Assembly: GCF_947259025.1 (NCBI RefSeq)
Contig: NZ_CAMYKO010000005.1
Coordinates: forward strand, 186,001-250,000
Length of the DNA: 64,000 bases
Reading direction: 5' to 3'
From: an uncultured Methylophaga sp.
Lineage (GTDB): Bacteria > Pseudomonadota > Gammaproteobacteria > Nitrosococcales > Methylophagaceae
The notes below the pieces were generated by a model. That model was not told the DNA's origin. It ran no database searches and saw only the letters and a program-made list of their open reading frames with translations. The position numbers and the translations under genes are program-made. Positions 43,683 through 52,162 of the stretch are shown in pieces; within the stretch, counting starts at the first letter, position 1, and the number at the start of each line of letters is the position of its first letter.

Positions 43683-43710
43683 AAAAAAGGGAGCGTTTGC
43701 TCCCTTTTTT
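43683..43710. terminator. Bidirectional terminator between dps and the ion channel gene
   Basis: AAAAAAGGGAGC - GTTT - GCTCCCTTTTTT. Perfect and flanked by A- and T-runs on both sides. Confidence 0.92.
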
Positions 43711-43725
43711 ATTGCCTGTTGAATG

Positions 43726-44538
43726 TCAGCCGCGCTTATCCAGCATTTGCTTGAGTTCTTCAATCTGGCGCGATAAGTCCACAATAGTAGGCTCTCCAGC
43801 ATGGTCTCGTCGCCATTGTTCATCGCTTTCCTGTTCCATCACATTCACCACGATGCCGATTAGCATATTAAGAAAGGCAAAGGCATTGAGAAAAATAAAG
43901 CTGAGATAAAACGCCCAGCTTATCGGGTAATCAGCCATGGTTTCGTACATGACATCGGTCCAGTCTTCAAAAGTCATCACCCGGAACAAAGTCAGCATCG
44001 AGACGGTGATATCGCCCCACAGGGTCGGATTGACACTGGCAAAGAAGGTGGTGCCGACCGCGGCATAGATATAAACAATGATAAACATCAGCAAAGCCAC
44101 ATAACCCAGCTGCGGCAGTGCCTTGAGCAGGGAATTGAGCAGGGCGCGCAGTTCCGGAATCACCGACACCATCCGCAGTACCCGGAAAATCCGGATCAAG
44201 CGGCCAACCAGGGCCAGTTCACTGTTTTCAATCGGAATCAGACTGACTACGACGATGAGGGTATCGAATATATTCCAGCCGCTTTTGAAGAAATGCCACT
44301 TATTGTCTTCAGCAAAAAAACGAATGCTGATTTCTACCAGGAAAAATAGCGTAATGCTGTAATCCAGCCAGACAATAGCGGTCAGCAGGGTGGGCGAAAT
44401 ATCGTAGGTTTTAGCACCGATCAGCAGGGCAGAGAGCAGAATGACGCTGACCGTGACTATCTCGAACAGGCGATTATTCCGGATCTTGTTGAACACTCTG
44501 GCGAGGCTGAATGACGACGGTGGTTGGACGCGCTCCAT
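43726..44538 (-). CDS. Voltage-gated-type cation channel, six-TM ion transporter
   Basis: 270 residues, one six-transmembrane domain. S4 carries spaced arginines (GRLIRIFRVLRMVS). The pore has a TFEDWTDVMYE filter, resembling the domain II/I filters of calcium channels more than the TLESWSMG of bacterial Nav channels. After S6 (AFLNMLIGIVVNVM) a C-terminal coiled coil (VDLSRQIEELKQMLDKR) is typical of tetrameric bacterial channels. It presumably conducts Na+ or Ca2+ in the inner membrane. ATG 44538 follows GGAGTCC. Single-gene unit. Confidence 0.9.
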   Translation of the reverse strand: MERVQPPSSFSLARVFNKIRNNRLFEIVTVSVILLSALLIGAKTYDISPTLLTAIVWLDYSITLFFLVEISIRFFAEDNKWHFFKSGWNIFDTLIVVVSLIPIENSELALVGRLIRIFRVLRMVSVIPELRALLNSLLKALPQLGYVALLMFIIVYIYAAVGTTFFASVNPTLWGDITVSMLTLFRVMTFEDWTDVMYETMADYPISWAFYLSFIFLNAFAFLNMLIGIVVNVMEQESDEQWRRDHAGEPTIVDLSRQIEELKQMLDKRG

Positions 44539-44668
44539 GAGGACTCCGGTCAAGTTGGGATACTGGCGCGCATAATAACGGGGCCGCGGATTAATGCAAG
44601 CTTTTGCTTCACAGCTTTGCCTTCAAGACTATGGTAAGGTCAGTCCATCAAATAATGGAGACAGTAGC

Positions 44669-45262
44669 ATGCAGACGACCTTAAGAGAGATTGTCGGCTT
44701 GGGTCATCAAGCCCCGGCATTACGAGACTCAGCCCTGATCATGATTGATTGTCAGAACACTTACCGTGAGGGCATCATGCAACTGGAAGGCGTGGAGCCG
44801 GCTTTGCAACAGGCACAGCATCTGCTGCAACTGGCGCGTGACAATGCCGTACCGGTGTTTCATATTCAGCATGATGGCGGCGAGGGTTCACCCTATGATT
44901 TAAATACCGAGTTAGGCGCGATTGCCACAGAAGTGGCGCCCATTGACGGTGAACATGTGATTGTCAAAAACTTCCCCAACGCCTTTGTTCAGACGCCTTT
45001 GGATGAAGCGCTGCGTAGCCGAGGTATCACCAATATCATTCTGGCCGGTTTTATGACCCATATGTGCGTCAACTCCACCGCCCACGGGGCATTTAACCTT
45101 GGCTATAATCCTACCGTGGTCGCCAGTGCTACCGCCACGCGGGGGCTGGAAACAGCCGATGGCACAAAGCTCACCGCACAGCAGGTGCATGATGCTGCGC
45201 TGGCTTCAACCCGGGATTTGTATGCGGCGGTGGTGAGCGATATATCGGCTTTACCGGTCTAG
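44669..45262 (+). CDS. Isochorismatase-family cysteine hydrolase
   Basis: 197 residues. The catalytic Asp is in LIMIDCQNTYREG, the Lys in HVIVKNFPNAF and the nucleophilic Cys in GFMTHMCVNSTAHGAF. The family contains nicotinamidase- and N-carbamoyl-hydrolase-like enzymes; the cis-peptide GFMTH fits the general group. The substrate is unknown. ATG 44669 after GGAG is chosen; the frame extends upstream to 44594. Confidence 0.88.
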   Translation: MQTTLREIVGLGHQAPALRDSALIMIDCQNTYREGIMQLEGVEPALQQAQHLLQLARDNAVPVFHIQHDGGEGSPYDLNTELGAIATEVAPIDGEHVIVKNFPNAFVQTPLDEALRSRGITNIILAGFMTHMCVNSTAHGAFNLGYNPTVVASATATRGLETADGTKLTAQQVHDAALASTRDLYAAVVSDISALPV

Positions 45263-45308
45263 CCGATTCACCGAATCTGATAGCTGACAGACTTTTCGTG
45301 CTAACCAC

Positions 45309-45848
45309 TTATTCCGGCCAGCGCTGCGGTATTTTGATCACTTCACTGGTGTCGTATCCCATGTCTGCGATCTGCTGCATCATTGCCTGGTAATCCTCGG
45401 CCGGGATCTGCGGGGTGCGGGCCATGATCCAGACATAGTCGCGCTTGGTTCGGCCAATGATGGTCTGATCATAGTCCTCAGTCAGATGCACAATGCGATA
45501 GTCGGCTTTGATGGGCCAGACAAACTGCATCCCCCACACGGCGTTGCTGTCGGTGTTAGTGACAAAACCTTTCGGGTAATAAGTTTTCAGTTTGCCGTCA
45601 AATCCCCCCTCGCGGAAGCGGAAAGTGGTGGCAATCGTGCCATCCGGTTCCAGTTCGTAAGATTCGACTGCGTTGTAGGCATTGTCATCGATGAAGGTGG
45701 GCACATGGGCAATGACATACCAGTCGCCCATAAAGCGCTCGATATCGACATAATCGACTGTTTCAAGCGGCTGTTTCGACATGCTCTGACATCCGCTAAT
45801 GGTCACGCAGACAGCGCAGAGAAAAAGAATAGATTTAAACGTTTTCAT
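45309..45848 (-). CDS. blc: Outer membrane bacterial lipocalin
   Basis: 179 residues with a lipoprotein signal (TISGC, residue 20). The lipocalin GxW motif is RFMGDWYVIAHVP, followed by the DGTIATTFRFREGGFDGKLKTYYPKG beta strands and DYVWIMART. Blc-type lipocalins store or carry lysophospholipids in the outer membrane, often under starvation or envelope stress. Single gene with GGAGCC upstream. Confidence 0.93.
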   Translation of the reverse strand: MKTFKSILFLCAVCVTISGCQSMSKQPLETVDYVDIERFMGDWYVIAHVPTFIDDNAYNAVESYELEPDGTIATTFRFREGGFDGKLKTYYPKGFVTNTDSNAVWGMQFVWPIKADYRIVHLTEDYDQTIIGRTKRDYVWIMARTPQIPAEDYQAMMQQIADMGYDTSEVIKIPQRWPE

Positions 45849-45969
45849 GACTGGCTCCTTATTAGAAGCCAGTGTTATGAGTTAGTTGTGAACGCAATGT
45901 GAAGCGCCAATTTGGCCCAGGACTGCGCTGAATTTGTGCACGTTATCACTGTGGAACAAATCGACAGAC

Positions 45970-45999
45970 AAAAAAAAGAGCCTGCATTGATGCAGGCTC
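45970..45999 (-). terminator. Orphan minus-strand terminator, possible small RNA 3' end
   Basis: Nine-base-pair perfect stem followed by TTTTTTTT on the minus strand. No upstream coding gene explains it. Confidence 0.6.
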
Positions 46000-46155
46000 A
46001 AAGCAAAACCGAAGAAGAGGAGTCAATCTCCGGTGAATTTGGCGACATGCTGAATTTTAAGCAGTCATTGCTGTCAGAAGCGTCGTACTTTATTGGCTGG
46101 GTTTTTGCTTGTTAGTTACGTTAAGTCATTGAAGCAAATACAGCTAACAGAAAAT

Positions 46156-46170
46156 GGTATCTCACATACC
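46156..46170. promoter_or_regulatory. Inverted repeat upstream of nsrR
   Basis: GGTAT-CTCAC-ATACC, perfect arms. A looser partner GGATACTATATACC follows at 46182-46195 and may overlap the -10 region. These could be autoregulatory sites of the Rrf2 regulator, or another operator. Confidence 0.4.
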
Positions 46171-46217
46171 AGTTTTAATTGGGATACTATATACCGAAAT
46201 AATAAGGAGTCAAGTCT

Positions 46218-46649
46218 ATGCAGCTCACCACACACTCGGATTATGCACTGAGACTGCTGGTGTACCTCGCGATTCATCCCAAAGACAAACCAGCCACAGT
46301 CAAAGATGCTGCCGAGCGGTATGGTATTTCAACCAATCACCTGGCCAAGGTCGCGCAGAAACTGGTTCAGGAGGAAGTGGTGATCAGTCGTCGTGGACGC
46401 GGTGGTGGCTTGCACCTGGCAATGGAACCGGCGGATATCAATATCGGCAAGCTGATCAGAAAGACGGAAAACCTGGAGCTGCTGGAGTGTTTCGGCGAAA
46501 ACTGTGCCTGTCCGATTGAAAACGTCTGCATTCTTTTCACTGCCATGCGTCAGGCTCAGCTTGCTTTTTTACATGTCCTCGACGGCTACACCCTGGCAGA
46601 CGTCGTTAAGAACAAAACCAACCTGCTGCGTAGTCTCAATGTAGCCTGA
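46218..46649 (+). CDS. nsrR: Rrf2-family nitric-oxide sensor NsrR
   Basis: 143 residues. N-terminal QLTTHSDYALRLLVYLAIHP, helix-turn-helix VKDAAERYGISTNHLAKVAQKL, wing RRGRGGGLHLA. The [Fe-S] ligands are in CFGENCACPIENVC (Cys91, 96, 98, 104), close to the NsrR three-Cys pattern. It represses genes for NO detoxification. The convergent hmp neighbour supports this. AAGGAG precedes the ATG. Confidence 0.92.
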   Translation: MQLTTHSDYALRLLVYLAIHPKDKPATVKDAAERYGISTNHLAKVAQKLVQEEVVISRRGRGGGLHLAMEPADINIGKLIRKTENLELLECFGENCACPIENVCILFTAMRQAQLAFLHVLDGYTLADVVKNKTNLLRSLNVA

Positions 46650-46687
46650 TTCAAATCAACACCATCACAATGCGCTGGAGAAAATGT

Positions 46688-47896
46688 TCACGAGGCTAGC
46701 GGCAGGGCGGGACCAAATGCTTCCAGGTGGATTTGCTCTGATGTCACCCCAGCATTATTTAACAACGTCAGGCAATGACGCATCATTGCCGGTGGACCAC
46801 AGAGATAAAAATCTGCCGTCAAATCCAGCGAATTAATCAGCGCAGCATCTATCAGGCCTTCGCTGTCATGATTATCCGTTATTTTATCTTCGTCACTGGG
46901 CTGACTGTAGCGAACATGGCAGTCAAACTCTGAATATTGCTTTTCCAGTCTGTCCAGCTCCTGTTTGAATGCCCGGGTTTGCCCGTTGATGGTAGCCTGG
47001 ATCAGTGTCACTCTCTGCGATCTGTCAGTAAGATGCTGGTGCAGCATCGACAGTAGTGGGGTTATACCCACACCGCCGGCAATCATAACCACTGGCTTAT
47101 CAACCGGACTCTGCAGCGTAAACTCGCCGCAAGGCGGAGCTAACCACAACAAATCCCCGGGCTTGACCTTGTCATGCAGAAAGTTGGATACCAAGCCGTC
47201 TGGCTGTGGTTTCTCACTGCCCGTTTCACGTTTGACACTGATGCGGTAGTAATCTTTTCCGGGTGGGTTCGAGAGACTGTATTGGCGCATGGTGTGTTCC
47301 GGGCCATCTGCCTTTAGCTTGACGGTAATATACTGTCCTGCCTGGTGTGCAGCCAATGGTTGTCCATCGGCCGGTTGCAGATAAAACGAGGTGATGACCT
47401 CGCTGCTTTTTTCCCGGCGGATCACTTCAAATTGTTTAAATCCCTGCCAGCCATGCTGCACCTCGTGCTCAGTATAAATCTGCTTTTCCCGTTCAATAAA
47501 TATCTCTGCCAGGGCCTGATAGGCTTCGGCCCAGGCATCGATGATGTCATCACTGGCATCATCACCCAACAGTTCTTTGATAGCCAGCAACAGGTTCTGG
47601 CCGACAATGGGATAATGTTCGGGTTTAATACCCAGCGAGGCGTGTTTCTGAGCGATCAGTTCCACTGCAGCGGACAGTGCTTCGGGATTATCGATGTTTT
47701 CAGCATAGGCACAGATGGCAGTAGCCAGCGCTTGTTGTTGTGATCCGCTGTGCTGGTGTGCCTGATTAAAATAAGCTTTGACCTCAGGATTGTTCTCGAA
47801 CATGCGCTGATAAAACAGGCGGGTCAGCGCTTCACCATGGGTTTTCAACACCGGTACTGTGGCTTTGATGACTTGCAGCGTTTGCGGTTTTATCAT
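46688..47896 (-). CDS. hmp: Flavohemoglobin Hmp, nitric oxide dioxygenase
   Basis: 402 residues: globin (about 1-140; heme-proximal His in KHASLGIKPEHYPIVG), FAD domain (RQYSLSNPPGKDYYRISVKRE) and NAD domain (MIAGGVGITPLLSMLHQ, YLCGPPAMMR). It turns NO and O2 into nitrate with NADPH, cytoplasmic. AAGGAAG precedes the ATG. It converges on the NsrR gene; a dyad ATAC...GTAT (47923-47943) precedes it and may be its NsrR site. Confidence 0.95.
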   Translation of the reverse strand: MIKPQTLQVIKATVPVLKTHGEALTRLFYQRMFENNPEVKAYFNQAHQHSGSQQQALATAICAYAENIDNPEALSAAVELIAQKHASLGIKPEHYPIVGQNLLLAIKELLGDDASDDIIDAWAEAYQALAEIFIEREKQIYTEHEVQHGWQGFKQFEVIRREKSSEVITSFYLQPADGQPLAAHQAGQYITVKLKADGPEHTMRQYSLSNPPGKDYYRISVKRETGSEKPQPDGLVSNFLHDKVKPGDLLWLAPPCGEFTLQSPVDKPVVMIAGGVGITPLLSMLHQHLTDRSQRVTLIQATINGQTRAFKQELDRLEKQYSEFDCHVRYSQPSDEDKITDNHDSEGLIDAALINSLDLTADFYLCGPPAMMRHCLTLLNNAGVTSEQIHLEAFGPALPLAS

Positions 47897-47985
47897 GACT
47901 CTTCCTTAAACAGGTAAATGAAATACTTATTTAAAGTTCGTATCATATTGACAATCCCCTGCAGATTCAATGCCCGGAGAGAATA

Positions 47986-48555
47986 ATGACAAACTGGCGC
48001 AAACAGCAGAGAACACAGTTATTAACAGCGCGGTCAGCGTTAACCCCAGTGCAGCGGGCTGAGATAGCGCAAGGCTGTCTGGTAAAGATCAAAGATTTGC
48101 TGTCGCAGTATCCGCCTGGCAGCCTTGGCATCTACTGGCCGATAAAGGGAGAACTGGATCTGAGGCCACTGGCAGAAACACTACTGGCTGATGGCTGGAC
48201 GCTGAGTGTGCCAGTGATTAATAATCAGACCCAGCAACTTGATTTTGCCCACTGGCATCCGGCGATGGCGATGAAGAAAGGCACCTGGAATATCCCGGTG
48301 CCCATTAACCCTCACTTTGTCAAACCACAGCGCCTGCTGGTGCCGTTACTGGGCTTTGATCAGGCCAACTATCGACTGGGATATGGTGGTGGTTACTACG
48401 ATCGCACACTGGCGGCATGGACGGATCAGCCGCAGACAATTGGAGTAGGCATGGAAATCGGACGCCTTAAAAGTATTTTCCCCGAGCAGCATGATATTGC
48501 GATGGACGTGATTATCACCGAAACGGCAATGCAGCAGGGCAATAAAAATGTCTGA
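47986..48555 (+). CDS. ygfA: 5-formyltetrahydrofolate cyclo-ligase
   Basis: 189 residues. Motif YRLGYGGGYYDRTLA and the N-terminal WRKQQRTQLLTARSALTPVQRAEIA are characteristic. It converts 5-formyl-THF to methenyl-THF with ATP, feeding the folate C1 pool, which matters in a methylotroph. No 6S RNA, which often precedes this gene, fits in the 90-base gap after hmp. AGAGA precedes the ATG. Confidence 0.94.
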   Translation: MTNWRKQQRTQLLTARSALTPVQRAEIAQGCLVKIKDLLSQYPPGSLGIYWPIKGELDLRPLAETLLADGWTLSVPVINNQTQQLDFAHWHPAMAMKKGTWNIPVPINPHFVKPQRLLVPLLGFDQANYRLGYGGGYYDRTLAAWTDQPQTIGVGMEIGRLKSIFPEQHDIAMDVIITETAMQQGNKNV

Positions 48556-48594
48556 ACCGGCAGGTTGAGATATTTTTCAGTGACAGGAGAAAAG

Positions 48595-48912
48595 ATGTCA
48601 CAGGTTAATACAGTGGGCATGGTTATGTATCTGATACTCGCCATTTTCGGCGGTTTTCTAACCGGTCTTTTCAGTCGTTACGCGTTTCAGGGTGCAGTTA
48701 AAGAATTTGGCAGGCTGCTCGCCTGTGTGTTCAGTATAGTGTTTTACATTGCACCCGGATGGGCCTTATTAAGTTTGTTCAAGGACGATGATCTGGACGT
48801 TTTCTACCTGCTTTTACTGGTCAGCTTTGCCTTTGGTGTATTCTATTATGGCCGTATCGGCGGCGAACAGTCGGATGATGACCGCTATCATCTTCCTGAC
48901 GAAGATGACTGA
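48595..48912 (+). CDS. Small membrane protein, 105 aa, function unknown
   Basis: Three hydrophobic segments: VGMVMYLILAIFGGFLTGLF, GRLLACVFSIVFYIAPGWALLSLF and DVFYLLLLVSFAFGVFYYG, then an acidic tail (EQSDDDRYHLPDEDD). No family recognised. AGGAG precedes the ATG. It lies 39 bases after the cyclo-ligase gene and may share its transcript. Confidence 0.7.
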   Translation: MSQVNTVGMVMYLILAIFGGFLTGLFSRYAFQGAVKEFGRLLACVFSIVFYIAPGWALLSLFKDDDLDVFYLLLLVSFAFGVFYYGRIGGEQSDDDRYHLPDEDD

Positions 48913-48974
48913 ACTTACTGGAAATTCATGGCCCGCTTACCTATGATGCTGGATTGGGTCATCACTGGATAAAC

Positions 48975-50417
48975 ATGGAAACGCGTAAACGACTTTACAG
49001 TGTCATTATCAGCGCTATTGTGTTGCTGGGCTTCCTTGCGACCAGTCTGATCGGCTATTTCGTTGCCAGGGATTCGATGACTGATCGCCTGCAGCAGGAA
49101 ATGCTGCCGCTGACCAGCGACAATATCTACTCTGAAATTCAGCGTGACTTGCTGCAACCGGTATTGATCTCGTCACTGATGGCCAATGATACTTTTGTGG
49201 TTGACTGGGTCGCCGGTGGCGAACAAACACCCCTCAAAATGCAGCGTTATCTGGCGCAAATCCAGCAGCAGTATCAGACGATTACCGCGTTTTTTATTTC
49301 CGAACAGACCCGCAACTATTATCACCCTGAAGGCATTATAAAACAGGTCTCGGAAACGGAACCGGCTGATGCCTGGTATTTCCGTGCCCGTGATATGCGG
49401 CAGGCCTATGAAATCAACATTGATCAGGACACAGCAGACCGCGACCGACTGAGTATCTTTGTCAATTACCAGGTCAAGAACAAACACAACGAACTGGTGG
49501 GCGTCATCGGTGTGGGGCTGTCGATGCAGTCGGTTGCCGAACTCATTGAGAGTTACCAGCAGCGCTATGGCCGGGAGATCTACTTCGTCAATCGTCAGGG
49601 CGAGGTTATGCTGCAAAGCAGCCAATACAGCGATGAATTGCACATCCAGAATAAAGATGGCATCGACAAACTGTTTACCCGTATTCTGACTTCGCCCAGT
49701 GCCTCGGTATCATTCAAAGCCAAAGACGGCAGCGTGATTTATCTCAACAGTCGACTGGTCCCCGAGTTTGACTGGTATCTGATTGTGGAACAGATCAATG
49801 ACCCGGCTTCAGAACGCGTGGAGACCGCTTTACTAATCAATATCCTGGTGTCGCTACTGATTAGTATCATCGTGCTGATAATTGCGCACTTCGCTTTACG
49901 CGGTTATCAGGGCCGGCTGGAAACCATGGCCAGCCGCGACAAACTGACTGGTGTCACCAGTCGCCAGGTGTTCGACAGCCTGTTCCAGCAGGCGCTGGCC
50001 AGTTGCCGGCGTAAAAACCAGCCTTTGTCGGTGGCATTGCTTGATATCGATCATTTCAAACAGGTCAATGACAGTCACGGTCACCGCCAGGGCGATTATG
50101 TCCTGCAGCGGGTGGCGCATATTATTCAACTGCATATTCGAGACAGTGATGTGGTGTGCCGTTGGGGCGGTGAAGAGTTTTTGCTGATGCTGACAAACTG
50201 TAGCCAGCAGGATGCGGTGGAGAGAGTCGAAGCCTTACGCAAGGCCATCGAGGCCTGGTTGTTTGAGCTGGACCAGACTCGTATCACAGTGACGGTCAGC
50301 GCCGGTGTGGCGCAACATCGTGATGATGAAGTGATGTCTGCCTTGATTGAGCGGGCTGACAAGGCACTCTATCAGGCCAAGGATGCCGGCAGGAACTGTC
50401 TCAGAGCCGCGGCCTGA
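48975..50417 (+). CDS. Membrane-bound diguanylate cyclase with dCache-like sensor
   Basis: 480 residues. Two transmembrane segments (about 8-30 and 285-305) enclose a periplasmic dCache sensory domain (contains VGVIGVGLSMQSVAELIESY). The GGDEF domain (about 320-480) has DKLTGVTSRQVFD, RWGGEEFLLML and the inhibitory I-site RDSD five residues ahead. It makes c-di-GMP in response to a periplasmic ligand. ATG 48975 is preferred. Confidence 0.94.
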   Translation: METRKRLYSVIISAIVLLGFLATSLIGYFVARDSMTDRLQQEMLPLTSDNIYSEIQRDLLQPVLISSLMANDTFVVDWVAGGEQTPLKMQRYLAQIQQQYQTITAFFISEQTRNYYHPEGIIKQVSETEPADAWYFRARDMRQAYEINIDQDTADRDRLSIFVNYQVKNKHNELVGVIGVGLSMQSVAELIESYQQRYGREIYFVNRQGEVMLQSSQYSDELHIQNKDGIDKLFTRILTSPSASVSFKAKDGSVIYLNSRLVPEFDWYLIVEQINDPASERVETALLINILVSLLISIIVLIIAHFALRGYQGRLETMASRDKLTGVTSRQVFDSLFQQALASCRRKNQPLSVALLDIDHFKQVNDSHGHRQGDYVLQRVAHIIQLHIRDSDVVCRWGGEEFLLMLTNCSQQDAVERVEALRKAIEAWLFELDQTRITVTVSAGVAQHRDDEVMSALIERADKALYQAKDAGRNCLRAAA

Positions 50418-50427
50418 TAGCGGGCAT

Positions 50428-50456
50428 AAAAAAAGCCCCTGTGAGGGGGCTTTTTT
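50428..50456. terminator. Bidirectional terminator between the cyclase and pqqA copy 1
   Basis: AAAAAAAGCCCC-TGTGA-GGGGCTTTTTT. Ends the cyclase gene from the left and pqqA from the right. Confidence 0.9.
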
Positions 50457-50474
50457 GGTAACGTCTGGCTAATC

Positions 50475-50546
50475 TTAGCGATTGCAGATGTACATGGTAA
50501 CTTCGAAGCCGAAACGCATATCTGAGTATTCTGGTTTAGTCCACAT
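50475..50546 (-). CDS. pqqA: PQQ precursor peptide PqqA, orphan copy 1
   Basis: A 23-residue peptide: [20 protein letters not shown] and CNR in sequence. Glu15 and Tyr19 (E-V-T-M-Y), the two residues joined to make pyrroloquinoline quinone, are conserved, and total length is normal. AGGAG lies 9 bases ahead of the ATG. It stands alone between terminators: no pqqBCDE follows. A second copy lies at 56066. Confidence 0.96.
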   Translation of the reverse strand: MWTKPEYSDMRFGFEVTMYICNR

Positions 50547-50687
50547 GATGCTTTCTCCTGTTTATTTACAATACTTGAACACCTCAAGTAGTTAATTACA
50601 TTTTAGGTGACACCGGATTTTTCACCATCAGCAGGAAGCCCGATTCGCATCAGGATTTTCCTGAACCGAAATATTTAAGGAGCGGGT

Positions 50688-51470
50688 ATGACCAACAGGC
50701 AAAAGGCCATGACAGCGGTTTTTTTTCTCTGCATTGTCCTGGCCTGTGTGCCCATGCAACACGGCGTGGGTCCGCAACTCAGCGACATGCTGAAAGTCAC
50801 CCTCACTGTCTATGCAATGGCGCGCGGGCTGAATGCTGTTATTTCAGTGGCGCAGGGCACCGAAATGTCGATCGAACCGATGGGCGTGGGCTTGACGCTG
50901 ACACCGGGCGAAGTCCTGGACCCACTCAATGATTTGATTGAGCAGTTCTCATTGGTTTTATTGCTGGCATCAGCCTCTATCGGCGTGCAGCAGATAGTGC
51001 TGCTACTGGGCGATAATTGGGTCATTCGGCTATTTATGCTGATGCTGGCGGTGAGTAGTTTGCTCGCCTACCTGTTACCGGCCGTGCCACCGAAGGCAAA
51101 GCTGCTTTTATTGCGTCTGGTGATTGTACTCACTGTGTTGAGGCTGCTGATTCCGGGCTTGGCGCTGCTTAGTCATCAAACCCAGCAGTGGTTACAAACA
51201 GAGCGGCAGGCGGCGGTCAGCGTGCTGGCATCCACCCAAAGCAGTGTTGATGAATTCAATAGTGAGTCTCAGCAACAGTCTTCCGGCTGGTTCAGCGATT
51301 TGCGTGACAGGCTGGATATTCAAGCACGACTGGAAAAGGTGCAACAACGGGCCGAGCAGGGTGTGGAAGCGGCGGTTTACCTGCTGGCGGAATTCCTGTT
51401 GATCATGGTGCTGTTGCCGCTGCTGTTTGCCTGGCTGTTACTCAGATTGTTGTCGCGGCTCAGACTGTAA
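50688..51470 (+). CDS. Integral membrane protein, 260 aa, unknown
   Basis: About five hydrophobic segments (residues 5-25, 85-105, 110-130, 138-160, 232-256) with a polar coiled-coil-like stretch at 170-225 (QQWLQTERQAAVSVL, VQQRAEQGVEAA). No family recognised. AAGGAGCGG upstream of the ATG. Single-gene unit with terminator. Confidence 0.78.
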   Translation: MTNRQKAMTAVFFLCIVLACVPMQHGVGPQLSDMLKVTLTVYAMARGLNAVISVAQGTEMSIEPMGVGLTLTPGEVLDPLNDLIEQFSLVLLLASASIGVQQIVLLLGDNWVIRLFMLMLAVSSLLAYLLPAVPPKAKLLLLRLVIVLTVLRLLIPGLALLSHQTQQWLQTERQAAVSVLASTQSSVDEFNSESQQQSSGWFSDLRDRLDIQARLEKVQQRAEQGVEAAVYLLAEFLLIMVLLPLLFAWLLLRLLSRLRL

Positions 51471-51471
51471 A

Positions 51472-51503
51472 TAAAAAAAGGCCCCGCCATCGTGGCGGGG
51501 CCT
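51472..51503. terminator. Bidirectional terminator
   Basis: AGGCCCCGCCA - TCG - TGGCGGGGCCT after an A-run. It separates the membrane protein from the globin gene. Confidence 0.88.
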
Positions 51504-51519
51504 GGACATTCATGGGTGG

Positions 51520-52104
51520 CTATTTTTTATATTCCATGCCATCCATTTCTTTCACCAGACGTGATTTGAACGGGGCTTCGTCTTCACGGGTGACAATCTG
51601 GTAGCGATAGCTTTCCAGTGCATCCATCAGTTCATTGATTTCCTGATTGCCCACGTTGAAGTGATAAAAAGTTGCCAGGCACAGGGTTTTGATAATGTCG
51701 AACTCGCGGTTGGAGATATTCAGATGCGGGTGACTGTCTTTCATGGACTTACCGCGGCCGAAGGCATCCGGCATATAGATTTCCGGTCCCCCGGTTTCTT
51801 CAACGACCCAGTTGGTGAGCATAACCTTGAAACCGGCCTTGGTATGGCGCTGCTCATGGATAGCCGCCAGTATCGGGTTGGCATTCAGGCCCTTGTTGTC
51901 GTAGATCAGATCAACCAGATGATCGACCGTGGAAGCGATATTGTAAGTGCCGCCCAGTCGTTCATAGAGGCTTTTTTGTTCTTCAGCTTTGACATTCTGA
52001 CTGTAGCTGAAAACCACTGCCAGCATGATAGCCAGGGCTGCGAGAACGAGGCTCTGGCTAAGCGATAACCAGAATGAAGCTGCTTTGATGCCACGTGTTT
52101 TCAT
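51520..52104 (-). CDS. Exported truncated hemoglobin
   Basis: 194 residues. An N-terminal hydrophobic segment (about 12-33, ends VFSYSQNVKAEE) acts as signal or anchor, followed by a truncated globin: SLYERLGGTYNIASTVDHLVDLIYDN, then HTKAGFKVMLTNWVVEETGGP and the F-helix MKDSHPHLNIS with the proximal His125. The globin part thus faces the periplasm, unusual for the family. It probably binds NO or O2. The next gene upstream is OhrR-like. Confidence 0.82.
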   Translation of the reverse strand: MKTRGIKAASFWLSLSQSLVLAALAIMLAVVFSYSQNVKAEEQKSLYERLGGTYNIASTVDHLVDLIYDNKGLNANPILAAIHEQRHTKAGFKVMLTNWVVEETGGPEIYMPDAFGRGKSMKDSHPHLNISNREFDIIKTLCLATFYHFNVGNQEINELMDALESYRYQIVTREDEAPFKSRLVKEMDGMEYKK

Positions 52105-52162
52105 TTTTCTCTCTCCTAAATCAAGGATTTAAAAAAACGTGGCATAGGCTGTTTATGCCACG

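Larger units (their letters stand above)
45849..46217. other. Intergenic region with a hairpin terminator but no obvious gene
   Basis: A strong hairpin at 45978-45999 (GAGCCTGCA-TTGA-TGCAGGCTC) has eight A to its left, so it terminates leftward transcription. No gene to its right is on the minus strand, so a small leftward RNA between about 46000 and 46130 is possible. An open plus-strand frame here crosses the hairpin and is not convincing. Inverted repeats just before nsrR are listed separately. Confidence 0.4.

Noticed and set aside
45912-46115. Plus-strand 67-residue open frame
   Set aside because: It crosses the strong hairpin at 45978-45999 and an A-run, has no RBS and no recognisable features.
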